DNA of 64,000 nt, taken from Ignavibacteria bacterium. Lineage in GTDB: Bacteria > Bacteroidota > Ignavibacteria > Ignavibacteriales > SURF-24. Made by a program: the position numbers and the translations under genes. The DNA is taken from positions 1 to 64,000 of the forward strand of contig JAAXKQ010000021.1 in the NCBI GenBank assembly GCA_025612245.1, given 5' to 3'. The number at the start of each line of letters is the position of its first letter. Position 1 is the stretch's first letter. Positions 33,485-42,361 of this stretch are shown in pieces. The notes under the pieces are model-generated. The model searched no databases and was not told the DNA's origin. It saw only the letters and a program-made list of their open reading frames with translations.

Positions 33485-35890
33485 TCAGTGTTTCCCGCCG
33501 ATTAGAATTGCGCCTGAAATCGTGTCAATCAGTGATCCTATTGACTGGAATACTCCTCTATGTTTTTCCTTATCCGGGTCTTCCGAAAGCTGCTGCGGGC
33601 TAATCTTGCTTATATTTACTGCTGCATACTTAAAATGGGGCTGCTTGCTTACGGGGTCCCACTCTGTAATTGTCAGTTCGTTTGCCGCGCGTGGCCTGAA
33701 ATCCCCGTCCCAGTATCCGTAATGAAAAGGTATGAAAAGCTGTCCTGGCTCAATCCTGCCAATTTTCGCCTGAACCTGTACCATGCCTCTTCTGGAAGTA
33801 ACTTCCAGCCAGTCGCCTTCCTTTATTCCCAGCCTTGAGGCATCAGCTTCGGGAATCTGAACAAATGCGTCGGGAGCGGCGTCATAAAGCTGCCTGGAGC
33901 GCCCGGTTTTTGTACGCGTGTGGAAATGGTAAACAACTCTGCCGGTTGTAAGCCAGAATGGGTATTCCCCGTCCGGAACCTCATGCGGGGGATGGTAGTC
34001 GGCAGCCCTTAGCCATGCCTTGCCCTTGGGATCTATGGCCTTGTATTCCTGTGGGCTCGTAACGGCTCCCGTGTCCAGGTCGTGCCCGAAGGTCTCACAG
34101 TTTTCATAGCTGGTATTGAACACAAAGTCGGTATAAATATGGTTTGCCCCATCGGGGAATTTCTCGTTGCAGGGCCACTGTATGCCTGAACCCTGAGAGA
34201 GCTTCTCGTAAGTCATCCCGCTGTAGTCGCACATTTTTCCCTTTGTGCATTCTTTCCATGCCTCAAAGGCGCCCTCGGGGTCGCCCCATTTTATGAGCGG
34301 CTGGCCGTCTTTGTCCTTGAAATCCATCCTGCGCGCGTAATCGAGGAATATATCCAGGTCCGGTCTGGCTTCTCCGGGTGGATCGACGGCTTTGTGCGAA
34401 ATGTGAACCGTCCGGTCAACATTTGTAAAAGTCCCCGTCTTTTCTCCCCATATGGCTGCAGGCAGCAGTACGTCTGCCCTGTGAGAGGTCTCGGTCAAGA
34501 ATGCATCCTGCACAACCAGGAACAGGTCGTGCTTATCCAGTATTGCTCTCATTCTTGCCAGGTCGGGCATGGAAACCGCGGGGTTAGTTGCGCTTACCCA
34601 GAGCATTTTAATTGACCCCTGTTCGCAGTACCTGAAAATCTGCATCGCGTGCGTGGGAGGCGACCAGTGGGGAATGATGACAGGATCCACGTTCCAGATT
34701 CTGGCAAGCTCCTCTATGTGATCGGGGTTATCCCAGTTTCTGAAGGCGGGCAGCGCCCCGTCGCAGCCGGTTTCCCTTGTATTCTGCGCAGTCGGCTGCC
34801 CGTTCATCTGCAAAATTCCGCATCCCTCGCGCCCCAGCATGCCCCTTAAAAGATGTATGTTGTTTACCTGGCAGGCCGAAGCTGTGGCCTGCATGGACTG
34901 ATATACTCCCTGAAGGCAGGTTGAAACCATCGACTTTGCGCGTCCGATGAGTTCGGCCGCCCTTAAAAGATCGCCGGATGGAATGCCCGTTATCTTTTCC
35001 ACGGCGTCAGGCGTATAGCTGGAGAGCGCCTTTTTCAAGGCTTCAAAACCCGTTGTATGCTGCTCAATAAATTCCGTGTCGATATTCCCGGATTCAATAA
35101 GAAGGTGCTCAAGGCCGTTTAGGACGGCCACGTTTGTCCCCACCCTTGGTGCAAGGTGAACGCTTGCCTTATCGGCAGTCCACGTCTTCCTTGGGTCAAT
35201 TACAACTATTGCCGGGGGATTCGGACCTTCCAGGCGGTCGAGTATCCTTGCCCAGAGAACGGTCTGCGTATTTGACATGTTATGCCCTACAAGCATTATG
35301 AGTTCCGTGGTGTCGAGGTCAGTATACGATCCCGGCTGCCCGTCACTTCCGAAGGATTCCATGAGTGAAGCCGCAGCTGTTGCCGTGCAGAGCCTTGTGT
35401 TGCCGTCCATGTGTGGCGTCCCGAGCCCGGCTTTCCCGATGACACCGAGCGTGTAGTATTCCTCTATAAAAAGCTGTCCCGTGGTGTAAAACCCGATTGC
35501 ACTGGCAGTGTGACTTTTAACGATCTCTTTTGAACGTCTTACAATGAGGTCCATTGCCTCATTCCAGGTGGCCCTTTCCAGCTTCCCGTTTTTTCTGACC
35601 ATCGGAAACTTCAGGCGGTCCGGACTGTTGTTGGCCTCCCAGCCGTGCAGGCCTTTGGGACCCAGGCGCCCGCGATTTACCCTGTCTACTGCACGGCCCC
35701 TTACGCCAACAATTTTTCCGTCCTTTACGCCAATATCCATGGCGCAGTCATTTGAGCATAATACGCAGGCCGACTGTACCCAGCGTTCGGGCTCCTCAAG
35801 TGTCCTTTCATCCACCCGTTCCGGCCAGGATCCATAGTAAGGGGTCCTTTCTCCCCAGATATCCTTAATGCTGTCCCTTGTCTGCTGCAT
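33485..35890 (-). CDS. Molybdopterin oxidoreductase (nitrate reductase/formate dehydrogenase superfamily)
   Basis: This roughly 800-residue enzyme is of the bis-MGD type. The N-terminal cluster motif is CVLCSNDC (Cys near 42, 45, 49), but the fourth ligand is missing: the usual GxLCxKG reads GRLGPKG near 77. A cysteine suitable as Mo ligand lies in GNTRLCTATAA (near 168). Molydopterin-binding segments include LVGHNMSNTQTVLWARI, IVVIDPRKTWTA, NQ-type LQMNGQPTAQNTR and LTTGRVVYHFHTRTKTGRS. No Tat signal is present, which suggests a cytoplasmic enzyme as in NasA/FdhA-type proteins. The ATG at 35890 has AGGAGG five bases upstream. No electron-transfer subunit is adjacent. Confidence 0.88.
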   Translation of the reverse strand: MQQTRDSIKDIWGERTPYYGSWPERVDERTLEEPERWVQSACVLCSNDCAMDIGVKDGKIVGVRGRAVDRVNRGRLGPKGLHGWEANNSPDRLKFPMVRKNGKLERATWNEAMDLIVRRSKEIVKSHTASAIGFYTTGQLFIEEYYTLGVIGKAGLGTPHMDGNTRLCTATAAASLMESFGSDGQPGSYTDLDTTELIMLVGHNMSNTQTVLWARILDRLEGPNPPAIVVIDPRKTWTADKASVHLAPRVGTNVAVLNGLEHLLIESGNIDTEFIEQHTTGFEALKKALSSYTPDAVEKITGIPSGDLLRAAELIGRAKSMVSTCLQGVYQSMQATASACQVNNIHLLRGMLGREGCGILQMNGQPTAQNTRETGCDGALPAFRNWDNPDHIEELARIWNVDPVIIPHWSPPTHAMQIFRYCEQGSIKMLWVSATNPAVSMPDLARMRAILDKHDLFLVVQDAFLTETSHRADVLLPAAIWGEKTGTFTNVDRTVHISHKAVDPPGEARPDLDIFLDYARRMDFKDKDGQPLIKWGDPEGAFEAWKECTKGKMCDYSGMTYEKLSQGSGIQWPCNEKFPDGANHIYTDFVFNTSYENCETFGHDLDTGAVTSPQEYKAIDPKGKAWLRAADYHPPHEVPDGEYPFWLTTGRVVYHFHTRTKTGRSRQLYDAAPDAFVQIPEADASRLGIKEGDWLEVTSRRGMVQVQAKIGRIEPGQLFIPFHYGYWDGDFRPRAANELTITEWDPVSKQPHFKYAAVNISKISPQQLSEDPDKEKHRGVFQSIGSLIDTISGAILIGGKH

Positions 35891-36044
35891 CAATGCCTCC
35901 TAAGCTTTATAGTCAAAGAACAATGCCGTTTTTAGTCCCGCAATCTGTATAACCTCTCCGCTGCATGCAATAAGTATTACTTAATTCATACTTAAATCGA
36001 AGGCCAAAAACAAGGGCTATTTGGGCTGGCCATATGAGTGTGTT

Positions 36045-36058
36045 ATTACCTGAGTAAT
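36045..36058. promoter_or_regulatory. Candidate operator in the divergent molybdoenzyme/hemerythrin intergenic region
   Basis: The dyad ATTAC-CTGA-GTAAT lies midway between the divergent starts (35890 minus, 36157 plus). A TATAAT follows at 36065-36070. No known regulator consensus is matched. Confidence 0.35.
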
Positions 36059-36156
36059 GTGTCATATAATGCAAAATAATTACATTTCGGGTATAATTGG
36101 CTTTATATAGTTTATTATTGAAATCAAATTAAACTCTTTTTTAGGAGGTTAACTCT

Positions 36157-36654
36157 ATGGACGCTTTTGAATTGCTCATTAGGGACCACAGGGAAATTAT
36201 GGAAGTTTTCAGGGAAGTTGAAATCTCCTCCAGGAAAAAAGACGGAAAGCTGGATGAGAACTTCAACAGGCTCCTCCGGAACCTGGAGCTTCACATGAAT
36301 ATTGAAGAGACCATGTTTTACCCCAACCTTGTAAGTAAAAAAGAGACGGCGGACATTACGCTTGAGGGCATCGAGGAACACCACGTAATAAGAGAAATTT
36401 TGAAAGAGCTGAACCTGGACCCCGGGAATACAGCGGAATGGAGGGCTAAGCTGAAAGTCTGCCGCGAAAACCTGGAACACCACATAAATGAAGAGGAAAC
36501 TGAAATGTTCCCGGATGTGCCCAAAGTGCTCTCAAAAGAAAGACTGAGCCAGATTGCAAACCAGCTGGAAGAGAAAAAACGGGAGCTTCTGGAGCTAAAT
36601 ATTATTTCCTGCTCCTCAGGAAAAAAACAGCGGCGGCAAAGGCTGCCAGAATAA
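36157..36654 (+). CDS. Hemerythrin-like (HHE) domain protein
   Basis: The 165-residue protein shows the hemerythrin metal-ligand pattern: LLIRDHREIMEVF, LELHMNIEETMFYPNL, GIEEHHVIREIL and LEHHINEEETEMFPDV. These supply five or more His and acidic ligands for a di-iron site. Such bacterial proteins bind O2 or NO, or buffer iron, in the cytoplasm. TTAGGAGG lies just before the ATG. It is divergent from the molybdoenzyme. Its last 53 bases overlap a convergent small membrane-protein gene. The second di-iron protein, Ric, lies 4 kb away. Confidence 0.92.
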   Translation: MDAFELLIRDHREIMEVFREVEISSRKKDGKLDENFNRLLRNLELHMNIEETMFYPNLVSKKETADITLEGIEEHHVIREILKELNLDPGNTAEWRAKLKVCRENLEHHINEEETEMFPDVPKVLSKERLSQIANQLEEKKRELLELNIISCSSGKKQRRQRLPE

Positions 36655-36784
36655 TTGTAAGGTAGATGTAAAAGCTTGTGCCGCTGAAGATCTGTGCATC
36701 CCGCTTTATGAAGTAATAGTTGCTTAATAAAAGCAGTGTCGAAAAAAATGCAACTGCAGCAAGAAACAATTGTTCGGCATTCAT
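36602..36784 (-). CDS. Small two-helix membrane protein (60 aa)
   Basis: Two hydrophobic helices (EQLFLAAVAFFSTLLLLSNYYF and FYIYLTIILAAFAAAVFFLR in parts) are separated by a short polar loop, with a basic end (RSRK). AGGGA lies eight bases before the ATG, which favours a real gene. Its 3' end overlaps the convergent hemerythrin gene by 53 bases. No family is recognisable. Confidence 0.55.
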   Translation of the reverse strand: MNAEQLFLAAVAFFSTLLLLSNYYFIKRDAQIFSGTSFYIYLTIILAAFAAAVFFLRSRK

Positions 36785-36967
36785 TGTAATTTCCCTAAAC
36801 TAACTGAGTCCAAAGAGACTGCAGGATTGTGACGGAATTTCAATCAGTTACAAAGGAGAATGCATGCGCATCCGGGCATCCATTCGCATTCCCGAATTTA
36901 GAGAATTATCTCTTAAATTGCACTTTATTTCGGGGAAATTATCTTTGGGCTGCATAAAGTAACGCCT

Positions 36968-38740
36968 CTAGCTTTCAACGTTGCTTTTTATAATGCTGTC
37001 CCTGTACTTTGTAAAGATGCTGGACTTGGAGACAAAGCCTACATACTTGCCCATGTTAACAACAGGCAGGTTCCACGACCCTGTTTCGTCAAACTTTTTC
37101 ATTACCGAACTCATCTCTTCGGTCAGCTCCACTGTCGCCTCCGGCTGGCTCATCAGGTCAATTGCCGGAATTTCCTTGTAGTTCTCCAGCTCAAAGAGCA
37201 GCTCTCTTATGCTTTCAAGCGGAATTATTCCAATCAGGTTATTATTGTCGTCTACAACGGGAAAAAGGTTTCGTTTCGAATGCGCTATTATGTGTAAAAG
37301 CTCCATAATGCTTGCCTTTGCTCCTACCTTGGCAAAGTCCGTTTCAATCATTTCGGATGTATGCATCAGCGTAAGAATATTCCTGTCCCGGTTGTGCAGA
37401 AGCCCAAAGCGAGCCAGTTCACGCGTATCCATGGAGAAAGGCTCAAAGTGTTTTACAATGGCATAAGTAAGAGCCGAGACAATCATAAGAGGTATCATCA
37501 GCTCATAGCCGCCCGTTGCCTCGGCTATGAGGAATATACCCGTAAGCGGGGCATACATTACGCCGCTCATGATGCCTGCCATTCCGACAATTGTAAAGTT
37601 ACTCTCAGGCAGGTGCGTAAATCCCGTGAGGTTAACTACCCTTGAGAAGAAAGAGCCCAGAAAGGCTCCCACGAAAAGCGATGGAGCAAAGTTTCCGCCA
37701 TTACCCCCGCTTCCTAGCGTGAGACCCGTAGCCAGTACTTTTATTATGGCAATTGCACCGATGAATGCCGCTACAAACCATTCACTCTGCCTGAAAGGAA
37801 AGAAAAGGCTGCGTTCAAACAGCTGCGCCGTGTGGCCTTCGGCTAAAAGCAGAATGCTTGAATATCCTTCTCCAAGCAGCGGGGGAAAAAGAAATATCAG
37901 TACTGCCAGGGCCAGGCCCCCCAGAACCGCCTTAAGATAATTCCTGCTTTCAAGCGGGCGGAAAAGGCTTTCAATTTTGTAGAACGCCTTTGCATAATAA
38001 AGGGAAACTAGCCCTGCCAGAAGTCCCAGCACTACGTAATAGGGAATATTCGTATAGTCAAATGGCTGCCTCAGGCTGAAGGTAAAGAGTATCTTTTCCT
38101 GCAGTATAATTTTTGAACACAGTGCCCCCGTTGCGGCAGAGATGATAAGCGGAACGAACGAGGAAATTGTGATTTCAGGAATTAGGACTTCAAGTGCAAA
38201 CATCATCCCTGCAATTGGGGCATTAAAGACGGCAGCTATGCCTGCGGCTGCACCGCATCCAATGAGGAGTATCCTTTCCTTGTAATCCATCTGGTTGACG
38301 CGGCTGTAATTTGAACCTATTGCTGAACCGGTTACTACAATCGGGGCTTCAAGACCGGCCGAGCCTCCTAGACCAACTGTAAGCGCACTGGTAATCATGT
38401 GCGAAAACATCGTAACGCGCTCGACAAGCCCCGACTTGCGTGCAATGGAATTCAATATGTGAGCCGCACCCCGCCCGAACCTGCCTTTAAGAAATATATT
38501 TATATATGCTACCGTTAGTACAATGCCGAAAACAGGAAATATGAGGTAAAGGTATTCCTGCATCCTGAAGCCGTAATCGTAAGTCAGAATGTGATGGATA
38601 AAGTGAACTACCGTCTTCAGCAGCACGGAGAAAAGACCGGCAGTAACTCCAACCAGTACGCTTGAAAAGATTAAAAACTGCCTGGGGCTGAGGATCTTCT
38701 TTAACTTTAATATTATTTCTATATATAAATTCAACAGCAT
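36968..38740 (-). CDS. CLC-family chloride channel/transporter with C-terminal CBS pair
   Basis: This 590-residue CLC protein has about ten membrane helices. Selectivity-filter segments are GLGGSAGLEAPIVVTGSAIG (the gating glutamate is kept, but the usual REGP reads LEAP) and LGSGGNGGNFAPSLFVGAFL (GxFxP region). Two CBS domains lie at about 460-585 (LMHTSEMIETDFAKVGAKAS and LMSQPEATVELTEEMSSVMK) and usually bind adenine nucleotides for regulation. It probably moves chloride, alone or in exchange for protons, across the inner membrane. No good ribosome site is visible before the ATG, so the start is the least certain part. Confidence 0.9.
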   Translation of the reverse strand: MLLNLYIEIILKLKKILSPRQFLIFSSVLVGVTAGLFSVLLKTVVHFIHHILTYDYGFRMQEYLYLIFPVFGIVLTVAYINIFLKGRFGRGAAHILNSIARKSGLVERVTMFSHMITSALTVGLGGSAGLEAPIVVTGSAIGSNYSRVNQMDYKERILLIGCGAAAGIAAVFNAPIAGMMFALEVLIPEITISSFVPLIISAATGALCSKIILQEKILFTFSLRQPFDYTNIPYYVVLGLLAGLVSLYYAKAFYKIESLFRPLESRNYLKAVLGGLALAVLIFLFPPLLGEGYSSILLLAEGHTAQLFERSLFFPFRQSEWFVAAFIGAIAIIKVLATGLTLGSGGNGGNFAPSLFVGAFLGSFFSRVVNLTGFTHLPESNFTIVGMAGIMSGVMYAPLTGIFLIAEATGGYELMIPLMIVSALTYAIVKHFEPFSMDTRELARFGLLHNRDRNILTLMHTSEMIETDFAKVGAKASIMELLHIIAHSKRNLFPVVDDNNNLIGIIPLESIRELLFELENYKEIPAIDLMSQPEATVELTEEMSSVMKKFDETGSWNLPVVNMGKYVGFVSKSSIFTKYRDSIIKSNVES

Positions 38741-38911
38741 TGCACGTAAAAATATTTGTCATCAATAATTTCTAAGGTAAAAAACAAATGAGTAAAAGAC
38801 AAAATTCCCCCCGGAATTTTACCTTTTTTATGCTTAAGAAGGACTAACCACGCCGGAGCTGTGCTGGGGATGATTATTGAGTTATCCCTTGACGCAGTGA
38901 AAAATTGCTCG

Positions 38912-40504
38912 TTATTTTGCAATCGTGAAGTAGAACGCCGTTCCGCGCCCGGGGGCAGATTCCACGTACATGCGCCCTCCGTGGCGCTCAACTATTTTTT
39001 TGCAGATTGCTAGCCCGATTCCTGTTCCCGGGTAAGTGCCGCTGTCGTGCAGGCGTTGAAAAAGCATGAATATACGCTCAAAATACTGGGGATCAATGCC
39101 AATCCCGTTGTCTGAAATCTTAAAGAGCCATTCATTATCCCTGGATTCTGCTGTAATGCTTATCTCGGGAGCCTTTTCTGTGCGGAACTTGAGCGAATTG
39201 GATAAAAGGTTCTGCAGAAGCTGCCTGAACTGCGTCCTGTCGGCCAGTATTAAAGGTAGTCTCCCGTACTGAATGACGGCTTTACTTTCTTCTACGGCAA
39301 ACTTTAAGTCCAAAAGCACTTCTTTTAAGACCTCATTGCAGTCTGTCTCTTCAAACGGCCTGGCTTTTGTAGTCACTCTTGAATATGCAAGCAGATCCTT
39401 GATTAAGGACTGCATGCGAATTGCGCCATTGACCGCAAAACTAATGAACTCCTTTCCGGTTTCATCCAGCTTGTTCTGATAGCGCTTGGCGAGAAGCTGC
39501 GTGTAATTTGCCACCATTCTTAATGGTTCCTGCAGGTCGTGCGAGGCTACGTATGCAAACTGTTCAAGCTCGCGGTTGGATTCCTCCAGCTTATTGATCG
39601 TCCTGTTGAGCCTTTCTTCGGATAGCTTCCTCTGCGAAATGTCCCTGAAAATGCTGAGAAGCATGGGTGAGGAGTTTGAAACATTGAGCAGGTTGTTGGA
39701 GACTTCAAACCAGATGCTCTGACCGTTCCAAAGATCAAACTTTTCAACATAGCGGGGAACCGTAGTCCCTGTTGCTATCCTGTTGATGGCTTTCCTGAGG
39801 AGTTCTTCGTGTGAGCTTTTATATATCTTCGTAAAAGGTTTCCCTTCAAGTTCCTCTTTCTTCAGGCCCACCATTCTGCAGAATGCGTCGTTTACTTTTA
39901 CTATTATTCCGTTTTTATTTATGAGCCGCATGCCGTCAAAAGAGCTTTCCCAGACTTTGCGGAACAGCAGTTCGGATTGTGCGAGCTCGTTTTCCGCTTT
40001 CTTTCGTTCCGTAATCTCAAAGGAGTTGCTTAAAAGGCTGTAAAGCCGTCCGTTTTCGTCCAGCATCGGACTGAAACTTAAGATGAGCGTCCTTTTTGTC
40101 CTGAATTTAAGCGTGCATTCCACGCTTTGGGGCTTTAGCGTCTCTATTGCCTTCTTTAGAGTAGGCAGGTAGCAGTTTGTTATTTTGGGAGGGAATACGT
40201 CTTCATCCCTTTTCCCTATAAAATCATCCAGACTGAGTCCGCTGATCTTAATGGCGTAGCTGTTGACAAAAACAAACCTTCTTTGCTGGTCATAAAAGGC
40301 AATAATATGCGGGAAGTAATCGGCTGCAGTCTTGAAATGCTCCAGGCTCTGCATCTGGTTAAGGAGTGCGGAAAGCTCAGCTGAGAGCCTTTCCTTCTCC
40401 TGCTTCAGCGCCATTATTACGACGTCTTTTTCCGCGAGAAGAGCACGTTCCTTATCCCTGGAAATATCTTCCTGTCGCGATTCCCCGGTATTACCATTTC
40501 CCAT
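38912..40504 (-). CDS. PAS-PAS histidine kinase (soluble)
   Basis: A coiled N-terminus (residues 15-50) is followed by two PAS domains (about 55-165, and 175-292 ending DISQRKLSEERL). The HisKA domain has ELEQFAYVASHDLQEPLRM (His near 322), and the HATPase domain has LLQNLLSNSLKF, DNGIGIDPQYFERIF and GTGIGLAICKKIVERHGG. The 'FAYVASHDLQEPLR' type is common in bacteriophytochrome-like cytoplasmic kinases. There is no membrane segment and no receiver domain or response regulator next to it. It is closely related in its kinase half to the kinase at 42362-44992. Confidence 0.92.
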   Translation of the reverse strand: MGNGNTGESRQEDISRDKERALLAEKDVVIMALKQEKERLSAELSALLNQMQSLEHFKTAADYFPHIIAFYDQQRRFVFVNSYAIKISGLSLDDFIGKRDEDVFPPKITNCYLPTLKKAIETLKPQSVECTLKFRTKRTLILSFSPMLDENGRLYSLLSNSFEITERKKAENELAQSELLFRKVWESSFDGMRLINKNGIIVKVNDAFCRMVGLKKEELEGKPFTKIYKSSHEELLRKAINRIATGTTVPRYVEKFDLWNGQSIWFEVSNNLLNVSNSSPMLLSIFRDISQRKLSEERLNRTINKLEESNRELEQFAYVASHDLQEPLRMVANYTQLLAKRYQNKLDETGKEFISFAVNGAIRMQSLIKDLLAYSRVTTKARPFEETDCNEVLKEVLLDLKFAVEESKAVIQYGRLPLILADRTQFRQLLQNLLSNSLKFRTEKAPEISITAESRDNEWLFKISDNGIGIDPQYFERIFMLFQRLHDSGTYPGTGIGLAICKKIVERHGGRMYVESAPGRGTAFYFTIAK

Positions 40505-40689
40505 TGATGCTTCGCCGATTTATTTTAAAAAATAAAAGTAGAGCCGGAAACTCTTTTCTACATCAGGAATTCCTTTCAACAATATTTTACGCATAAAATA
40601 ATATAATCTTTTCCTAATAGCAAGAATTTAGGCCTCTTAAGTGGTTCTCTTTGGAAAATGACAGGAGGGAAGTAAACTTATTTAATAAC

Positions 40690-40720
40690 TTGACATAGCG
40701 TCCTATTTTGTGTAGATTTA
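40690..40720 (+). promoter_or_regulatory. Candidate promoter of ric
   Basis: TTGACA at 40690-40695, 17 bases, then TAGATTTA at 40713-40720, close to the Bacteroidota TAnnTTTG box. It lies about 65 bases upstream of the start codon. Confidence 0.5.
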
Positions 40721-40782
40721 ATTCGGAACTTTTAGTCTGAAATAAGCATTTGGATATATATAGCAAGTAAAGGAGAGATAAA

Positions 40783-41523
40783 ATGGAAGTTAACGGAAAT
40801 ATTAACCAGGATGAATTAAAAAATTTAATAGTAAAGGATATCGTGGCCTCTAATTTTAAGTCCGCAGAGGTCTTCGAAAAATACGGCATCGATTTCTGCT
40901 GTAAGGGTAACCGCCCGCTGGGGCAGGCGTGCCAGGAAAACGGGGTGAATATGGAGAGCCTGGCAGGGGAGTTAAAAAATATTTTTGAGAGCGGAAGTTC
41001 CGATACTAACCGGTATGATATGTGGCAGTTAAGTTACCTGGCCGACTATATCGTAAATAACCACCACTCTTATGTAAAAACCATGTCGCCCGTAATTTCG
41101 GCACGACTGGAAAAAGTCCTGAGGGCTCACGGCAGGAATCATCCGTTCCTACAGGACGTGGCCGACCTGTTCACGGCGGTAAGCCGCGACCTGGAGCTGC
41201 ACCTGGCAAAAGAAGAACAGGTGCTCTTTCCCATGATAAAGAAAATTGACGAAGTAAAGGCTTCGGGCAATGCAGAGGCTCTGGAAAAGCTTTCCACGGT
41301 TTCGGGCCCGATAAGAGTTATGATCTCTGAGCACGACAGGGCAGGAGACATTCTGGATAGAATAAGGAAAATAACCGATAACTACAGGCTTCCTGAAGAC
41401 GCATGTACAACCTTTGCCGTCGCATACAAGGAGCTGGATGAGTTTGAAAGAGACTTGCATAAGCACGTCTTTCTTGAAAACAATATTCTTTTCCCGAAGT
41501 CTCTTGCATCCGCAAGGGCCTGA
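40783..41523 (+). CDS. ric: Iron-sulfur cluster repair di-iron protein (RIC/ScdA/YtfE)
   Basis: The N-terminal DUF542 hallmark (VFEKYGIDFCCKGNRPLGQA, with paired Cys near 39-40) and a C-terminal hemerythrin-like domain with His/Glu ligands (NNHHSYVKTM, LELHLAKEEQVLFPMI, MISEHDRAGDIL, LHKHVFLENNILFP) identify RIC. It repairs clusters damaged by nitric oxide or oxidants and may release iron or process NO. At 246 residues it is slightly longer than E. coli YtfE (about 220). AAGGAGAG precedes the ATG. It looks monocistronic with its own promoter and terminator hairpin. Confidence 0.95.
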   Translation: MEVNGNINQDELKNLIVKDIVASNFKSAEVFEKYGIDFCCKGNRPLGQACQENGVNMESLAGELKNIFESGSSDTNRYDMWQLSYLADYIVNNHHSYVKTMSPVISARLEKVLRAHGRNHPFLQDVADLFTAVSRDLELHLAKEEQVLFPMIKKIDEVKASGNAEALEKLSTVSGPIRVMISEHDRAGDILDRIRKITDNYRLPEDACTTFAVAYKELDEFERDLHKHVFLENNILFPKSLASARA

Positions 41524-41542
41524 AAAATAAAGAATATTCAAG

Positions 41543-41589
41543 CCGGGAGCTCTGAAAATTATAGCCCCCCCCCCCCCGAGAGCTCCCGG
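41543..41589. terminator. Hairpin between ric and the convergent reductase gene, with C13 in the loop
   Basis: A perfect 11-bp stem CCGGGAGCTCT (41543-41553) / AGAGCTCCCGG (41579-41589) encloses a loop containing 13 consecutive C (41565-41577). There is no T tract. It separates ric (+) from the reductase (-). Confidence 0.65.
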
Positions 41590-41596
41590 TTACATG

Positions 41597-42241
41597 TTAT
41601 CTTTTTATGAGCTTAAAGGCGTGAGTCCTGCTCTTATTCATAACTGCATAGTGCACCCACATGGCAGCCAGGGCTTCAAGGTAAAAAGCCTCCGATATAT
41701 TTCCCATGTCAACTATGTTCTCCCAGCCCCAGCTTTCGGCATAGTGGGCAACGGATTTCTTGGCATCTATGTCGTTCCCGCATATAAAAAGGTCGGGTGC
41801 CCCGTCTTTGTGTTCCGGGTGGCACATTAAATTTGCGCCAATGCTGTTAAATGCCTTTACCACTCTGGACTCAGGCAGCCATCTTTGAATCTGCTCTCCC
41901 GCGGAATTGCCCGGCGTAACGGAAATCTCTGGCGGTGCTCCGCTCTGTGAAGCTTCAAGCGGGTTGGTTACATCAATTACAGTTTTGTTCGTGAAGTTTT
42001 CTTTCCCTGCCGTATTGATGGCGTTTTCAGTGCCGGTCCATTTTGTCGCAATTACTATTAGCTCGCCAAAGCGTGCCGCATCCTCAAAGCCGCCTGCATA
42101 TGCATTCTCACCCGCCGAGACAACCCAATCCTTGAGCTTCGAGGTGTCTCTTGTTCCCAGCATTACGGAATTTCCTAGGCTTAGAAATCCCTGCCCCAGC
42201 TGTTGGCCGACGCTTCCGGATCCTAGAATGCCGATATTCAT
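41597..42241 (-). CDS. NADPH-dependent F420-reductase-like dinucleotide-binding protein
   Basis: A 214-residue Rossmann protein begins with the NADP motif IGILGSGSVGQQLGQGF (residues 3-19) followed by GTRDTSKL, the usual NADP-phosphate-contacting region. Family-typical motifs are VIATKWTG, TVIDVTNPLE, VVKAFNSIGANLM and LFICGNDIDAKK. Close relatives are Fno-type F420:NADP reductases and YwnB-like oxidoreductases. F420 itself may not be made by this organism; many bacterial members act on unknown substrates. AGGAAGGAAGGAAC precedes the ATG. The product is cytoplasmic. Confidence 0.85.
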   Translation of the reverse strand: MNIGILGSGSVGQQLGQGFLSLGNSVMLGTRDTSKLKDWVVSAGENAYAGGFEDAARFGELIVIATKWTGTENAINTAGKENFTNKTVIDVTNPLEASQSGAPPEISVTPGNSAGEQIQRWLPESRVVKAFNSIGANLMCHPEHKDGAPDLFICGNDIDAKKSVAHYAESWGWENIVDMGNISEAFYLEALAAMWVHYAVMNKSRTHAFKLIKR

Positions 42242-42361
42242 ATTGTTCCTTCCTTCCTGTTTTTTAGGGGATTCATCATTGGTTTTATAGATAAAATAGA
42301 AAGTAAAAATGAAAGTGGAAAGGGAAATGAGTGAAATAAAAGAATTGCCGGGGATCGCGAT

